A stretch of 64,000 nt of DNA from Klebsiella indica (GCF_005860775.1 NZ_VCHQ01000002.1:62001-126000), one strand, 5' to 3'. Numbered from the stretch's first letter, positions 17,989 through 28,064 are shown. The notes: a model not told the origin generated them from the sequence alone. Numbers and translations are program-made.

Positions 17989-18200
17989 TGCAACCGGACT
18001 GGCATTCAGCCGACATAATTGCGGCACTGAAAAAGCGCGGGACGTCTCTTTCAGCCGTTTCCCGCAATTCAGGGCTGGCATCTTCCACGCTGGCAAATGC
18101 GCTGATCAGGCACTGGCCCAAAGGTGAAAGGCTGATCGCCGAAGCGTTGGGTATTGCGCCAGAGCAAATCTGGCCTTCCCGTTACCTCAGACCACGTTAA
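17985..18200 (+). CDS. Ner/Nlp-family DNA-binding protein
   Basis: A 71-residue helix-turn-helix protein. The order DWHSADIIAALKKRGTSLSA, then SRNSGLASSTLANAL, PKGERLIAEALG and PEQIWPSRY matches the Ner family (phage Mu Ner, Nlp/SfsB). The family signature IWPSRY is intact near the C-terminus. Start and upstream stop overlap (ATGATG at 17985-17990). These proteins act as small repressors or activators of early mobile-element genes, so it may control the leader upstream or the recombinases downstream. A strong hairpin follows its stop. Confidence 0.85.
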   Translation: MMQPDWHSADIIAALKKRGTSLSAVSRNSGLASSTLANALIRHWPKGERLIAEALGIAPEQIWPSRYLRPR

Positions 18201-18208
18201 AACAAACT

Positions 18209-18250
18209 CTCCCGATCTTCTGTCAGCTTATGCTGGCGGAAGATCGGGAG
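18209..18250. terminator. long hairpin, likely terminator
   Basis: CTCCCGATCTTC and GAAGATCGGGAG form a perfect 12-bp outer stem, with an inner CAGC/GCTG stem. It starts nine bases after the Ner-like gene. There is no T-tract, so it may act as a terminator, an RNA-stabilising hairpin or a protein site. Confidence 0.55.
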
Positions 18251-19140
18251 AAGACAAGCGAAGCGCGGCAGGCTGTCATTCACAGAATGACGAAAAAATC
18301 CACAAACAACTCAATTTCCAGAAAAAAGGTTTCCCCTTTTCATCCGTGCAAACCGGGTATAATCTCCCTTCTGCTCTATGCTGTCGTTGACAGCGCCCTT
18401 TGCTTCGGAACCTGAAAGAAGCACCTGTTCCGTCAGGACGGTTGATCCCTTTACCGGTGCAGACCTCTGCAAACACCGGGTCGCAGAACATCGCGGCGGA
18501 GGCCCGAAGTTCATACACGATGCATTCTTTAACTGCGCCAGTTCATCGGCTGTCATTCCACATAACCGGAAATCACCCGATTTCACGGCTCGCTTACACC
18601 TGCTGAATTTCAGCGCCTTTTACCTGTGCCAGTTCACTGATCGTTGTTTCACCACACCGGAAACTTTCCGGTAAACCCTCTACCTGCTGCCACATCAGCG
18701 CCTTTTGCTTTACGGGCTGCGGCCTGCATTGCCGTAAGGCATTTGCTGCCGCGTGGCCGTAAAACTGCACCAGAATGTGCCCTCTCAGAGCACGACATCT
18801 GACCGGGCGTCACTTGAGTCCCGTATTACGGGCGCAAGTGACGCCATTCCACCACGCCGACGCAAGCCACGGAAAATCTGGCCTGCGCCCTCAATCCCCC
18901 ACACTGACACGCCGTTTTCAGGCTGCTGTCGGTTCAGAAAAGGAGAAAAAGATCGATACCGAGGGGGGCATGACGCCCCGGAGAATTTCCTGCTCACGCA
19001 GGCAGTCTGTACCGCGTACAGTCTGAAACTCCCTACACCTCAACAACCTGCCACCCCGGCGTGAAGGTATCGTTCTGGCGCAGCCACACAGCATACGCCG
19101 GGGCCAGATTGTGCTTTTTATCAAGCGGCAAGGGGTAGCT
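18251..19140. other. about 0.9 kb without a convincing gene
   Basis: Short open frames exist on both strands but overlap each other and lack ribosome sites and recognisable domains. Similar sequence is seen in enterobacterial islands upstream of the integrase-domain gene that starts at 19141. It may be decayed phage or satellite DNA, or an untranslated control region. I see no tRNA, CRISPR or insertion sequence in it. Confidence 0.4.
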
Positions 19141-20022
19141 ATGGGCAAATTAGGTGGTGAAATGAAGGCGCTGGCGAAAAAAGCGGGCGGCAGTTTTAAA
19201 ACGGTGAGTGACCGCATTCACATTGTGCAGCGGTTCAGCCGCCATTTACGCTCGCTGAATATCCAGATCCAGCGGGTGGAACAGGTCAAGGTTCGCCATA
19301 TTGAATGCTATATTCAGGCGCGTCTGGTGCAGGAGATCGGTAAACGGACGCTGCAAAACGAAATGGCCGCACTGCGTGGTGTGCTGCAACAGGCCGGACG
19401 CAAGCAGGTGGCAGAACATGAGCGGCTGACCAATCAATCGTTAGGGCTGGCTGGCGTATCCCGTCACGGCACCAACCGGGCCATCACGCCGGAGTATTAT
19501 CAGCAGGTGCTGGAAGCCGCCCGTGACAAAGACGCCGGGCTGGCAGCAACGCTGGAACTGGCAAGGCTGATGGGGCTGCGCTCACAGGAAGCGGTACAGT
19601 GTTGTCAGTCATTGAAAACGTGGAAACAGGCGCTGGAGAGCGGCGAAACCCGACTGACGGTGATATTTGGCACCAAAGGCCATCGTTCGCGTGAAACCAT
19701 TATTCAGGATGCTGGCGCAGTCAAAAAAGCGCTGGAAAACGCCTTATCTGTCGCAGAGCAACTCAACGGCAGGCTGATTGACCGACCCAATCTCCAGAAA
19801 GCGATGAATTACTGGAGGGGAGAGATTGCAAAAGCTGGTCTAACAGGCGATTACACACCGCACTCGTTGCGTTATGCCTGGACGCAGGATGCGCTCCGTC
19901 ACTATCTGGCGCAGGGATTCAGCGAAAAAGAAGCGCTGGCGCTGACCGCGATGAATTTGGGCCACGGCGACGGGCGCGGGCGGTATGTGGCGCAGGTTTA
20001 CGGGCGACGGGAAGAGGAATAA
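19141..20022 (+). CDS. tyrosine recombinase (integrase-domain protein)
   Basis: A 293-residue tyrosine recombinase of the integrase-domain type common in enterobacterial integrative elements. The first 110 residues are the core-binding domain. The catalytic set is complete: Arg in LMGLRSQEA, Lys in FGTKGHRSR, HSLR, His in NLGHGDGRG, and the terminal Tyr in VAQVYGR. ATG 19141 follows AAGGGGTAGCT; a GTG at 19111 is weaker. It is convergent with the P4-type integrase across a shared hairpin. It may resolve or invert element DNA, or be a second mobility function; the P4-type enzyme next to the tRNA is the better candidate for integration. Confidence 0.82.
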   Translation: MGKLGGEMKALAKKAGGSFKTVSDRIHIVQRFSRHLRSLNIQIQRVEQVKVRHIECYIQARLVQEIGKRTLQNEMAALRGVLQQAGRKQVAEHERLTNQSLGLAGVSRHGTNRAITPEYYQQVLEAARDKDAGLAATLELARLMGLRSQEAVQCCQSLKTWKQALESGETRLTVIFGTKGHRSRETIIQDAGAVKKALENALSVAEQLNGRLIDRPNLQKAMNYWRGEIAKAGLTGDYTPHSLRYAWTQDALRHYLAQGFSEKEALALTAMNLGHGDGRGRYVAQVYGRREEE

Positions 20023-20168
20023 TTTCCTGTTCTGGTGTAATCATGAAAAGCAAAAGGCCGAAGGGGTAAAGGAGCGCTAAGGGTAACAGCGCCAGACCGG
20101 AAAAGGCCAAAGGGCTGAAAGGGCCAGAACTGGCGCAACTCAATGGATTTGGGGCTGCGGCAAATAAT

Positions 20169-20195
20169 AAAGCAGATCCGGCTGAGATCTGCTTT
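20169..20195. terminator. bidirectional terminator between the two recombinases
   Basis: AAAGCAGATC, a 7-base loop, and GATCTGCTTT form a perfect 10-bp stem with A-rich left and T-containing right flanks. It separates the convergent recombinase genes at 19141 and 20218. Confidence 0.7.
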
Positions 20196-20217
20196 CCTGC
20201 ATGGTTTATTAATGTGC

Positions 20218-21477
20218 TCAGGCCACCTGAACCTGTCTGTCATACCGATATGGAGCAACAAACTTCTGCCGACAGGCGTCGAGATAGTCCGACCACCACT
20301 GCATCATCTGCGTGCGCTCGTCGAGGTGCTCTGCCTTGTGGATATACGCGGCGCGAACGTTGTTACGCTCCTGATGGCTCATTTGCCGCTCAACCGCGTC
20401 TTTCGACCAGCGCCCGGACTCGATCAGCGCGCTACAGGCCATCGTGCGGAAACCGTGACCGCAGACGTCCACCTTTGTGTCGTAGCCCATCACCCGCAGC
20501 GCCTTGTTGATGGTGTTTTCGCTCATCGGCTTACGCGGATCGTGGTCGCCGGGAAACAGTAACTCGCTACTCCCGGACAGCAGTTTTAGCTGTTTCAGCA
20601 CCGTCACCGCCTGTTTTGACAGTGGCACCAGATGTGGCGTTTTCATCTTCGCGCCGCGCTCTGAATAGCGCACACCCGGGATCGGCTCACGCCCGGCGGG
20701 GATGGTCCACATTGCGCCATCCAGATCGATCTCCGCCCAGCGGGCAAAGCGCAGCTCGCTGGAGCGAATGAAGATCAGCAGGTTAAGCTGCACCGCCAGA
20801 CGGGTTAACAGTCTGCCGGAATAGCTCTCGAAGCGCTCCAGCAACTCCGGCATTTTCTCCAGCGGCAGGGCGGGGTAATGGTTTTTCGGCGGCGGCGCGA
20901 TGGCGCCGGTAAGATCGTTAGCTGGATTGCTGGCGATCAGGCTCTCCTGCACCGCATAACGCATGATCGCCGTGGTGCGCTGTTGGATCCGTGCGGCGGT
21001 CTCCAGATTGCCTTTTCGCTCCGCCACCCGTAGCGGGATCAGCAGATCGGCGGTTTTCAGGTCGGCAACGGGAATTTTTCCAATCAGTGGAAATACGTGC
21101 AGCTCCAGCGAGCGCAGGGCTTTGGCGGCGTGTGCCTCAGTCCAGCGGATATTCCCTGCCACCCATTTACGGGCGATCTCTTCAAAGGTATTACCGCTTT
21201 TCTTTGCCTGCTTTTCCTGCTGCTTTTTTACCCCCGGATCGTCACCCGCGCTGAGTACGGCGCGGGCTTCTTCACGCAGCTTGCGCGCATTCGCCAGCGT
21301 AACGGTCGGGTAAGCGCCAAACGCCAGCTTCTTCTCCTTGCCGCCAAAGCGGTACTTGAGTTGCCAGAGTTTAGAGCCGTTGGGTTTAATCAGCAGGTAC
21401 AGGCCCTGCGCGTCGCTGAACTTGTAAGGTTTATCGAGCGGTTTTGCATTGCGGATGGCGGTATCGGTGAGTGGCAT
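20218..21477 (-). CDS. P4-type site-specific integrase
   Basis: A 419-residue tyrosine recombinase of the P4/CP4 type. It has the DUF4102 N-terminal arm-binding domain (MPLTDTAIRNAKPLDKPYKF, KLAFGAYPTVTLANAR), a central SAM-like domain, and a catalytic domain with IRSSELRFARW (Arg), the HGFR box, SHQERNNVR and the closing Tyr in RAAYIH. ATG 21477 is chosen over an upstream ATG that would add 32 unrelated residues. It begins about 165 bases from the tRNA-Phe 3' end and reads away from it, the standard layout for an element that integrates at that tRNA. It is intact, so excision may still be possible if the slightly altered distal repeat is tolerated. Confidence 0.95.
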   Translation of the reverse strand: MPLTDTAIRNAKPLDKPYKFSDAQGLYLLIKPNGSKLWQLKYRFGGKEKKLAFGAYPTVTLANARKLREEARAVLSAGDDPGVKKQQEKQAKKSGNTFEEIARKWVAGNIRWTEAHAAKALRSLELHVFPLIGKIPVADLKTADLLIPLRVAERKGNLETAARIQQRTTAIMRYAVQESLIASNPANDLTGAIAPPPKNHYPALPLEKMPELLERFESYSGRLLTRLAVQLNLLIFIRSSELRFARWAEIDLDGAMWTIPAGREPIPGVRYSERGAKMKTPHLVPLSKQAVTVLKQLKLLSGSSELLFPGDHDPRKPMSENTINKALRVMGYDTKVDVCGHGFRTMACSALIESGRWSKDAVERQMSHQERNNVRAAYIHKAEHLDERTQMMQWWSDYLDACRQKFVAPYRYDRQVQVA

Positions 21478-21640
21478 GGCGGGGGCTCCAGAGTTTATCG
21501 AACCAACAGGCCCCCAATTAAGCCCCCAAAAACTCGGGATGTCAAAAAACCTGACGGAACTTTTCAGTACCATCAGGTTTCTTTAACTTACTGATTTTCT
21601 AACGTTTCAGGACTTACGGGAATGCCATGAAACTAAATTC

Positions 21641-21716
21641 TGGTGCCCGGACTCGGAATCGAACCAAGGACACGGGGATTTTCAATCCCCTGCTCTACCG
21701 ACTGAGCTATCCGGGC
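21641..21716 (-). tRNA. pheU: tRNA-Phe (GAA)
   Basis: A 76-nt gene on the minus strand beginning GCCCGGATAGCTCAGTCGG, with anticodon GAA in the TTGAAAATC loop, a GGTTCGATTCC T-arm and an encoded CCA end. It matches enterobacterial tRNA-Phe. Its 3' end is the insertion point of the island to the left. The symbol follows the locus next to yjdC in E. coli. Confidence 0.97.
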
Positions 21717-21726
21717 AACGGGGCGC

Positions 21727-21755
21727 ATTAAACCGTAATCCGTACGCTCCGTCAA
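21727..21755 (-). promoter_or_regulatory. tRNA-Phe promoter
   Basis: On the minus strand TTGACG (21755-21750) and TTTAAT (21732-21727) are separated by 17 bp and followed by a GC-rich discriminator (GCGCCCC), as in stringently controlled stable-RNA promoters. Confidence 0.65.
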
Positions 21756-21831
21756 TCAAATTTCTCGATTTATCTCCCGGTTGCTTAACTTTGCGGCAAT
21801 TCTGCATCTGAATGCGCTTTTTTGCCCGAAA

Positions 21832-23919
21832 TTACATCATACCGTTATCACCTTCGCGGATTTTCCAGCTGTGGGTTACTGAAATTGCGCGGCGTAGCCC
21901 GGAGATGATGTAGTCGCCAACGACGTCCTCATCATCTCGCGGCGAGCTGATCGTGATTTCCGCATCAACGCCGTGACGGTATGCGCCGTGGTGGCTAAAT
22001 ATGGTACCGATAAAACATTTATCGTTTAGCCAGACCGGGATATATGCCACGGTTTCGTAAATATAGTTAGAGGCTACGCCGCTGTAATAGTTATTCGCAT
22101 CGTCGGATGAGGTTCCGGGAGGAATAGGGCAAATGGGGGCATCACTGTCGCTCTGCGGTTTATCCTTTAACAGACTGCCCTGCATGACTTCCAGCGACTT
22201 CAGTAAATCCGATTTTTCCCTGCGATTTAGCGCGGGCGTCAGGGGCTGGTCTTTTTCCGGCGATCTGATGTCATTGAGGGTATAGCGGTAGCGAATAGTC
22301 ACTGCAGGCGTGCCGCTGGAGGAACTAAACGGACGCAACAGATAGAGATTATCTTCGCCAAACTGACCGTTATACCAGAGCGCATACACCTGGCCATTAA
22401 TTCGTACCCAGTGGCTCCACTGGTTCGCGCCGCGTTCGTTAAGAGAATAGATCGCACCGGGGACGCCCGCGTCAAAGTCATCGCCGTTCCCGCTGTCGTC
22501 GCTATTCACCGCATCAAACGTATCGTCATCGCGTTTTAATACGCCGGTATAGCTAAAGAGCCCGCTACCGCCGACGTAGCTGTCGATGATTAAATCACGT
22601 TTGCCGTCACCGTCGAGGTCGACAAGCGTGAAACTGACTTTGCCGTTTTCAGAGTCGGCGCTGATGTCGGACCGGAGAAATGCCTGCCACTCGTCATCGC
22701 TGATATCGGCGGAGGGTTTGCTCGTTGAGACCAAAGAGTCATCTACATAGGCGAGCGTAAAATGGCTGATATGGCCACTTAGCGGAAACTGTTCGGCGAT
22801 TTTATTCAGATCCATCTCCGGATTGATTTTTTGCTCTTTTAACACGGCGTCGTATAACGCCTTCAGCGCGTTGTTATCGGCATCTTTCTGCTGCTTTGGG
22901 ATCACCTGACTGACAAACGTAGGCAGCATCCACGCTCCGCCGGGAGCGATTTCCCGGCAAGCGCCGGTGGTGTATTTCAGGCTCTGCACAAATGTTTTAC
23001 CATCCCATACGCGCTCTTCACCGCTGATGCAGTCGGCGATACCGCGGCCTTTGTGGAAGAAGGTGATAACACCGTCGGCATAGCTGGAGGCGTCAGTGGC
23101 CACGAGCTGAGGTTGGGTCAGACGCGCTTTGTCGACGACCCACATGGCGTAGCCGTCGTTATAGGCTGCGCGCCAGCAGAGGGCCTGAATCAATGTGTGG
23201 TTTTTATCCAGCGGGGTTGCAGTGAGCTGGCGTTCCTGAGTTGGAATTTCCTCATTTTTCCAGTCGTCACAATGACTGTTTAGCTGAGGAACCAGCAACG
23301 GCAGGAGTTTCTTCCTTTGTTTTGTCGTCAACGCTATCGCTGTTGCGTTGTGGATGACCGGCGCGGCGATGATTTCGGGAGCGGGCGCCGCCGCCAGAGT
23401 GTTGTCATCATCGGCGTCGCCTTTACGTAGCAGCGCATCGGCGGTACCCAGACGCTGCTGGAATTCATCCATTTTCAGGAATACCGCACTGCTGCCTGCG
23501 CTGGAGAGAAGCTTATGTTCGTCGTTAAGCGCAAGCTCAATTTTACCGTTGTGCTCCAGGGCCTGAATCAAGGCCGCTGTCTGCGTATCATCAAAGCGGA
23601 AATGGCTGTCGTCGGTGGCGTCAAGCGTACCGTTATCCTGATCATCGATGAAGAGATTCACCGTGGCATCCGGCGGAATATCATGCTCGGTTTGAGCGAA
23701 GGTGGCGACGGCGCTGACGTGCTGTGCCGCGCCTGCGTTACGGGTGAGCAGGACGCTGACTTCACCAGGTGTCGTGCCATAACCTGCGGCGCGGCAGGTG
23801 CCTGTGTTGTCGCAGGCAAGTTCCCAGTCTTTATACGCGAAAGAAAAACCTTGCGGAGGGGCGGCCAGAAGCGGTGCGGAACACAGCCCCATGATGGCGA
23901 CCCAAAGAAAAGAGCGCAT
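21832..23919 (-). CDS. exported DUF1176-domain protein
   Basis: A 695-residue exported protein. The signal peptide is MRSFLWVAIMGLCSAPLLA, cut before APPQG. Residues to about 330 match the DUF1176 type: FSFAYKDWELACDNTGTCRA at the start, AALCWRAAYNDGYAMWVV-like segment and CISGEERVWDG. The second half contains a repeat-like calcium-type acidic stretch, VDLDGDGKRDLIIDSY, typical of FG-GAP/VCBS-like loops, and several cysteines. The start is ATG 23919 with AGGG six bases upstream; the frame extends to 23952. It probably acts in the periplasm. The function of DUF1176 proteins is not known to me. Confidence 0.75.
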   Translation of the reverse strand: MRSFLWVAIMGLCSAPLLAAPPQGFSFAYKDWELACDNTGTCRAAGYGTTPGEVSVLLTRNAGAAQHVSAVATFAQTEHDIPPDATVNLFIDDQDNGTLDATDDSHFRFDDTQTAALIQALEHNGKIELALNDEHKLLSSAGSSAVFLKMDEFQQRLGTADALLRKGDADDDNTLAAAPAPEIIAAPVIHNATAIALTTKQRKKLLPLLVPQLNSHCDDWKNEEIPTQERQLTATPLDKNHTLIQALCWRAAYNDGYAMWVVDKARLTQPQLVATDASSYADGVITFFHKGRGIADCISGEERVWDGKTFVQSLKYTTGACREIAPGGAWMLPTFVSQVIPKQQKDADNNALKALYDAVLKEQKINPEMDLNKIAEQFPLSGHISHFTLAYVDDSLVSTSKPSADISDDEWQAFLRSDISADSENGKVSFTLVDLDGDGKRDLIIDSYVGGSGLFSYTGVLKRDDDTFDAVNSDDSGNGDDFDAGVPGAIYSLNERGANQWSHWVRINGQVYALWYNGQFGEDNLYLLRPFSSSSGTPAVTIRYRYTLNDIRSPEKDQPLTPALNRREKSDLLKSLEVMQGSLLKDKPQSDSDAPICPIPPGTSSDDANNYYSGVASNYIYETVAYIPVWLNDKCFIGTIFSHHGAYRHGVDAEITISSPRDDEDVVGDYIISGLRRAISVTHSWKIREGDNGMM

Positions 23920-23987
23920 ATAAAACCCTGTCAGCATATCGGTAAAAGGCAAATTATATGCGCGACGAAACCGTTAAGATATCGGAA

Positions 23988-24578
23988 TCAGGTTAAAGCT
24001 CCACCCATTCGGCACTGCGCAAAACGTAAAATGTCTTCCGCCAGGCGTCGTGCGGTATCGACATCGCTCTGGCTGCGCTTGATCAGCAGGCGGCCCAGGC
24101 AGCCTTCAATGATAAGCTCCATTTGCCTGGCGACCATCTCTGGATCGTCAACTTCCATCTGGCTGAGGAGTTCATGGGTATAGGCCAGTGAAGCCTGCTT
24201 TTGCTGCTCCGCCAACTGATGAATGGGATGTCCGGCATCCGGATAGAAAGTGCAGGCGGCAATAAACAGGCAGCCTGGATAGCGATGGTTGCTTACGCAT
24301 GTGGTCAGCGCGCTATAACGGGCTAACAGTTTCTGTTCTGCGCTTAGCGACGTGTCCAGTAAGAGCTGGCGACGCCAGGCGTCGACTTGCTGGCTGAGGT
24401 AGCGCAGCGCGTCATACAGCAGCGCTTCGCGGTCTGGCCAGAAACGTTTGAGATCATCAAGCGGGTAAGCCACACGTTCGGCGACCATTTCCAGCGTGGT
24501 GTTAGCAATACCGTCGATTTCGAGGATTCGGATGGCTTCACCCAGGACATCTTCACGTTGCACGGTCTTCTCCTCCAT
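23988..24578 (-). CDS. yjdC: TetR-family regulator YjdC
   Basis: A 196-residue TetR-type regulator. The N-terminal helix-turn-helix is at residues about 15-50 ([36 protein letters not shown]). The remainder is the helical ligand and dimer domain. The position directly downstream of dsbD (20-bp gap, same strand) is the conserved enterobacterial place of yjdC, so it is probably co-transcribed with dsbD and cutA. Ligand and targets are not evident from the sequence. Confidence 0.88.
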   Translation of the reverse strand: MEEKTVQREDVLGEAIRILEIDGIANTTLEMVAERVAYPLDDLKRFWPDREALLYDALRYLSQQVDAWRRQLLLDTSLSAEQKLLARYSALTTCVSNHRYPGCLFIAACTFYPDAGHPIHQLAEQQKQASLAYTHELLSQMEVDDPEMVARQMELIIEGCLGRLLIKRSQSDVDTARRLAEDILRFAQCRMGGALT

Positions 24579-24598
24579 TTTCTCTCCTCAAGTGTTGC

Positions 24599-26368
24599 TC
24601 ACGGTTGCCGATCGCGCAAATGGGCGATGAATGCCGCGGCGTCCATAAACCCGGTGACACGTCGTGCGGGCTGTTCCTCGCCCTGTTCATTGAAGAACAG
24701 AATTGTGGGTAGGCCGAGCACCTGCAGGTGCTTCAGCAGCGCCGCTTCTTCCACGCTGTTTTTTGTGACATCCGCTTGCAGCAGCACCGTCTCATGTAGC
24801 GCCTGTTGGACATCAGGCGAACTAAACGTGTATTTCTCAAACTCTTTGCAGGCCACGCACCAGTCAGCGTAGAGATCGAGCATCACCGGTTTACCTTTAG
24901 CCTGGCCCAGCGCAATGTTGAGCTCATCGACGTTGCTGACGCGGGTAAATTGCAGATGAGCCTGTCGCTGGGCGACCGGCTCGCCGAAAGCCCAGTCCTG
25001 CAATGGACGCGCGCTAACCAGCGCGGCGCCAAGCATCGCTATCTGCACGATACGCAGCCATGAGCGAGGGGCGCTCAGTGAGGTAATAAACGCCCAGCTA
25101 AAGAAGGCAACGCCAAGCAGAGACCAAAGCCGTAGACCCCATAGGTCACCGACGATACGCTCCAGCAAAAATACCGGTAGGGCGAGGATCACAAAGCCAA
25201 AGGCTGTTTTGACGTGAGCCATCCACGGGCCGCTTTTGGGTAGCAGGCGATTGCCAAAGACGGTCACCAGAATCAACGGCAGCCCCATACCCAGCGCGTA
25301 GAGATAGAGTGTTCCTCCGCCCAGCCACAGATTACCGCTCTGGGCGATATACAGCAGAATAGCGCTCAGTGGTGCGGTAGTGCAGGGCGAGCAGATGAGC
25401 CCGGCAATCGCTCCCATCGTGAATACGCCGCCCGGCGAACCGCCCTGACGTTGATTGCTCATCAGCGTCAGACGCGTCTGCAGAGACGAAGGTAGCTGGA
25501 GAGTAAACAGCCCAAACATCGACAGCGCCAGTATAATAAATACCACAGACAAGGCGATCAGCACATAAGGGTGCTGCAATGCCGCCTGGAACTGCAGACC
25601 GGCAGCGGCGACCACCAGACCCAGCGCGGTATACGTTAACGCCATCCCCTGGACGTAGATAAATGCCAGCAGCAGCGCACGGGGCGTCGTGAGTCGCTGT
25701 TTACTGCCCAGGACGATGCCGGAAATCAGCGGATACATTGGCAGAACGCAGGGAGTAAAGGCGATGCCGATACCGATTAATAGCGCCCAGAGCGCGCTAA
25801 AGGGCAGATGGGAACCAGGGGTATCCGCTGCGGGACGCGGAAGTACGGGCGGAGACTCTACCGGTAACGCAGGGCGCGTTTCCAGCGGCAGCGGTGGATT
25901 CAGCTTCGGCTGTACGGCGGATGTTGCGCGATCGGTGAGCGGGAGCGCTTTGCCAAGCGGCACGATTTTGCTTTCCGGCGGATAGCAAAAACCCGCATCC
26001 GCACATCCCTGATACGTCACGGTGAGGGTCGCGCCAGCGGCAGCCTCTGTCAGGGTGACAGGTATTGTCAGGCGATGACGGTAAATTTCGCTCTTGCCGT
26101 AGAACTCATCCTCATGCCATTCCCCTGAGGGCATGGCGGGGGCGCCAAAGGTGGCATTGGCCGAGGTCAGTTTGATCTGTTTGCGATAAAGGTAGTACCC
26201 CTCCTTAATTTGCCAGCTCAGATTGATATCATGTTGATTTTGCTGAAAATCAAAAGCGAAAGCCTGATCGGCAGGAACAAAGTTCGAATGGCCAGGGGCG
26301 TCGAACAGCCCGGCAAGGGCCGATGTGCTGCACAGCAGCAGGATCAGCGTAATGATGCGTTGAGCCAT
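24599..26368 (-). CDS. dsbD: thiol:disulfide interchange protein DsbD
   Basis: A 589-residue inner-membrane reductant carrier that moves electrons from cytoplasmic thioredoxin to periplasmic DsbC, DsbG and CcmG. Domains in order: signal peptide (1-19), periplasmic alpha domain with redox pair Cys122/Cys128 (CADAGFC), an eight-helix beta domain with [11 protein letters not shown] and CSPCTTAPL, and a C-terminal thioredoxin-like gamma domain with WCVACK. It is slightly longer than E. coli DsbD (565) because of a proline-rich linker between alpha and beta domains (about residues 150-180). Its start overlaps the cutA stop by 25 bases, so the two are coupled. Confidence 0.97.
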   Translation of the reverse strand: MAQRIITLILLLCSTSALAGLFDAPGHSNFVPADQAFAFDFQQNQHDINLSWQIKEGYYLYRKQIKLTSANATFGAPAMPSGEWHEDEFYGKSEIYRHRLTIPVTLTEAAAGATLTVTYQGCADAGFCYPPESKIVPLGKALPLTDRATSAVQPKLNPPLPLETRPALPVESPPVLPRPAADTPGSHLPFSALWALLIGIGIAFTPCVLPMYPLISGIVLGSKQRLTTPRALLLAFIYVQGMALTYTALGLVVAAAGLQFQAALQHPYVLIALSVVFIILALSMFGLFTLQLPSSLQTRLTLMSNQRQGGSPGGVFTMGAIAGLICSPCTTAPLSAILLYIAQSGNLWLGGGTLYLYALGMGLPLILVTVFGNRLLPKSGPWMAHVKTAFGFVILALPVFLLERIVGDLWGLRLWSLLGVAFFSWAFITSLSAPRSWLRIVQIAMLGAALVSARPLQDWAFGEPVAQRQAHLQFTRVSNVDELNIALGQAKGKPVMLDLYADWCVACKEFEKYTFSSPDVQQALHETVLLQADVTKNSVEEAALLKHLQVLGLPTILFFNEQGEEQPARRVTGFMDAAAFIAHLRDRQP

Positions 26369-26667
26369 GAGAGGTAATCGTTGTCTCCGTGAATAACGGG
26401 CAGAACCAAAAGTTCAGGGGTTTGATACGGGTGATGGGACTTCAGGCAGTCCAGCAGCGCCTGCTGATGGGAGAGGTCGGTTTTTAGCAGCATTTGTACT
26501 TCATACTCCTGCTCCAGTTTCCCTTCCCAATAGTAAAGCGAAGTCGCTCCCGGCAAGAGCGTCGCGCAGGCGGCGAGTTTTTCCGCCAGCACTTTGGCCG
26601 CCAGTTCCTGGGCGGTTGCTTCATCCGGTGCAGTACAGAGTACAACAACAGCATCAGGCGTCGTCAT
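26344..26667 (-). CDS. cutA: divalent-cation tolerance protein CutA
   Basis: A 107-residue trimeric ferredoxin-fold protein of the CutA1 family, associated with copper tolerance. Conserved stretches are [40 protein letters not shown] and [16 protein letters not shown] 26667 is preceded by GAGG; the longer frame from 26709 adds 14 atypical residues. Family length is about 112. It is the first gene of the cutA-dsbD-yjdC transcription unit. Confidence 0.95.
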   Translation of the reverse strand: MTTPDAVVVLCTAPDEATAQELAAKVLAEKLAACATLLPGATSLYYWEGKLEQEYEVQMLLKTDLSHQQALLDCLKSHHPYQTPELLVLPVIHGDNDYLSWLNASLR

Positions 26668-26762
26668 CGTGAACCTCGTATCAGCGAAAAGAGGCACTAT
26701 AGCACGCAAAATAAGGGGAGATTAGCGAAACGGGCCAGGATCTGGCCCGAATTTGTTGAGAT

Positions 26763-28064
26763 TTATAACATGATGCCGCCAAAAATAAACCCGAGGATCA
26801 CACACAGCGCAATGGCGATCACGCCAGGGATCAGGAAAGCATGGTTAAAGACATATTTGCCAATGCGGGTTGAGCCGGTGTCATCCATTTCGACTGCCGC
26901 CAGCAGGGTTGGGTAGGTCGGCAGGACGAACAGCGCAGAAACGGCGGCGAACGAGGCGATGGCGGTCAGCGGCGTGACGCCCAGCAGGAGCGCTGCAGGC
27001 ATCAACGCCTTGGTGGTGGCGGCCTGGGAATAAAGCAGGGTCGCGGCGAAAAACAGCACCACCGCCAGCAGCCACGGATAGTTGTGCAGCAGGTCGCCCG
27101 CGACGGCCTGAATATCGCTAATATGGGCTTTGACAAACGTATCGCCCAGCCAGGCAACGCCGAGAACGCAGACGCAGGCGCTCATCCCGGACTTAAAGGT
27201 ACTGGCGTTGAGCACCTCTCCGGTATCAATTTTACAGGTGATGCTAATCAGCGCCGCAATGGTCAGCATAAATACCACGATCGCTTCATTACGCGGCAGG
27301 ACCGGATTCTTGATCAGGCCGACAGTATCGCTGATGGCGGTGGCGTAGAACATTACCGCCACGATACCAACCAGAAACAGCAAGACTGAGCGTCTGGCGT
27401 GTGGCTTAAGTTCAAAAACCTGGCTGCCGCGTAGTTTGACTTCCCCTTTGGCCAGTCTCTCCTGATAGACCGGGTCGTCTTTCAGTTCGCTGCCGAGGAA
27501 GTTACACACGATGGCGGTGAGCATGACGGCGACGAGGGTGACCGGAATGCAGATTGCCAGTAGCGTCAGGTAGCTGACGCCCAGTGGTTCGAGGATGCCG
27601 GCAAAAAAGACCACCGCCGCAGAAATCGGCGAGGCGGTAATCGCAATCTGTGAGGCGACCACGGCAATGGAGAGCGGGCGTGAGGGACGGATCCCCTGTT
27701 CTTTCGCCACTTCGGTGATAACCGGCAACGTAGAAAAAGCGGTATGCCCGGTTCCGGCCAGCACGGTCATAAACCAGGTGACCAGCGGGGCGAGAAAGGT
27801 AATGTATTTAGGATGACGCCGCAGCATGCGTTCGGCAAGGCTGACCAGATAGTCCATTCCTCCGGCGACCTGCATCGCGGCGATAGCAGCGATAACCGCC
27901 ATAATGATTTCAATGACGTCGAAGGGGATCGCCCCGGGTTTGATTTGAAAAACAAGGGTAAGGACGAGGACGCCGAGTCCTCCGGCAAAACCGATGCCGA
28001 TACCCCCGAGTCTGGCTCCCAGATAAATGGCCAGCAGGACAATAATGAGTTCTGCACCAAACAT
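26763..28064 (-). CDS. dcuA: anaerobic C4-dicarboxylate transporter DcuA
   Basis: A 433-residue inner-membrane antiporter with 10-12 hydrophobic helices that exchanges aspartate, fumarate, malate and succinate. Length and sequence (MFGAELIIVLLAIYLGARLG at the start, FGGIML at the end) match DcuA. It lies downstream of aspA on the same strand. Together they import aspartate, deaminate it to fumarate and export succinate made by fumarate reductase, which is also in this window. Confidence 0.97.
   Translation of the reverse strand: MFGAELIIVLLAIYLGARLGGIGIGFAGGLGVLVLTLVFQIKPGAIPFDVIEIIMAVIAAIAAMQVAGGMDYLVSLAERMLRRHPKYITFLAPLVTWFMTVLAGTGHTAFSTLPVITEVAKEQGIRPSRPLSIAVVASQIAITASPISAAVVFFAGILEPLGVSYLTLLAICIPVTLVAVMLTAIVCNFLGSELKDDPVYQERLAKGEVKLRGSQVFELKPHARRSVLLFLVGIVAVMFYATAISDTVGLIKNPVLPRNEAIVVFMLTIAALISITCKIDTGEVLNASTFKSGMSACVCVLGVAWLGDTFVKAHISDIQAVAGDLLHNYPWLLAVVLFFAATLLYSQAATTKALMPAALLLGVTPLTAIASFAAVSALFVLPTYPTLLAAVEMDDTGSTRIGKYVFNHAFLIPGVIAIALCVILGFIFGGIML

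Noticed and set aside
18276..18674. Overlapping short open frames on both strands
   Set aside because: They overlap each other, lack ribosome sites and have no domain; kept as unassigned DNA.
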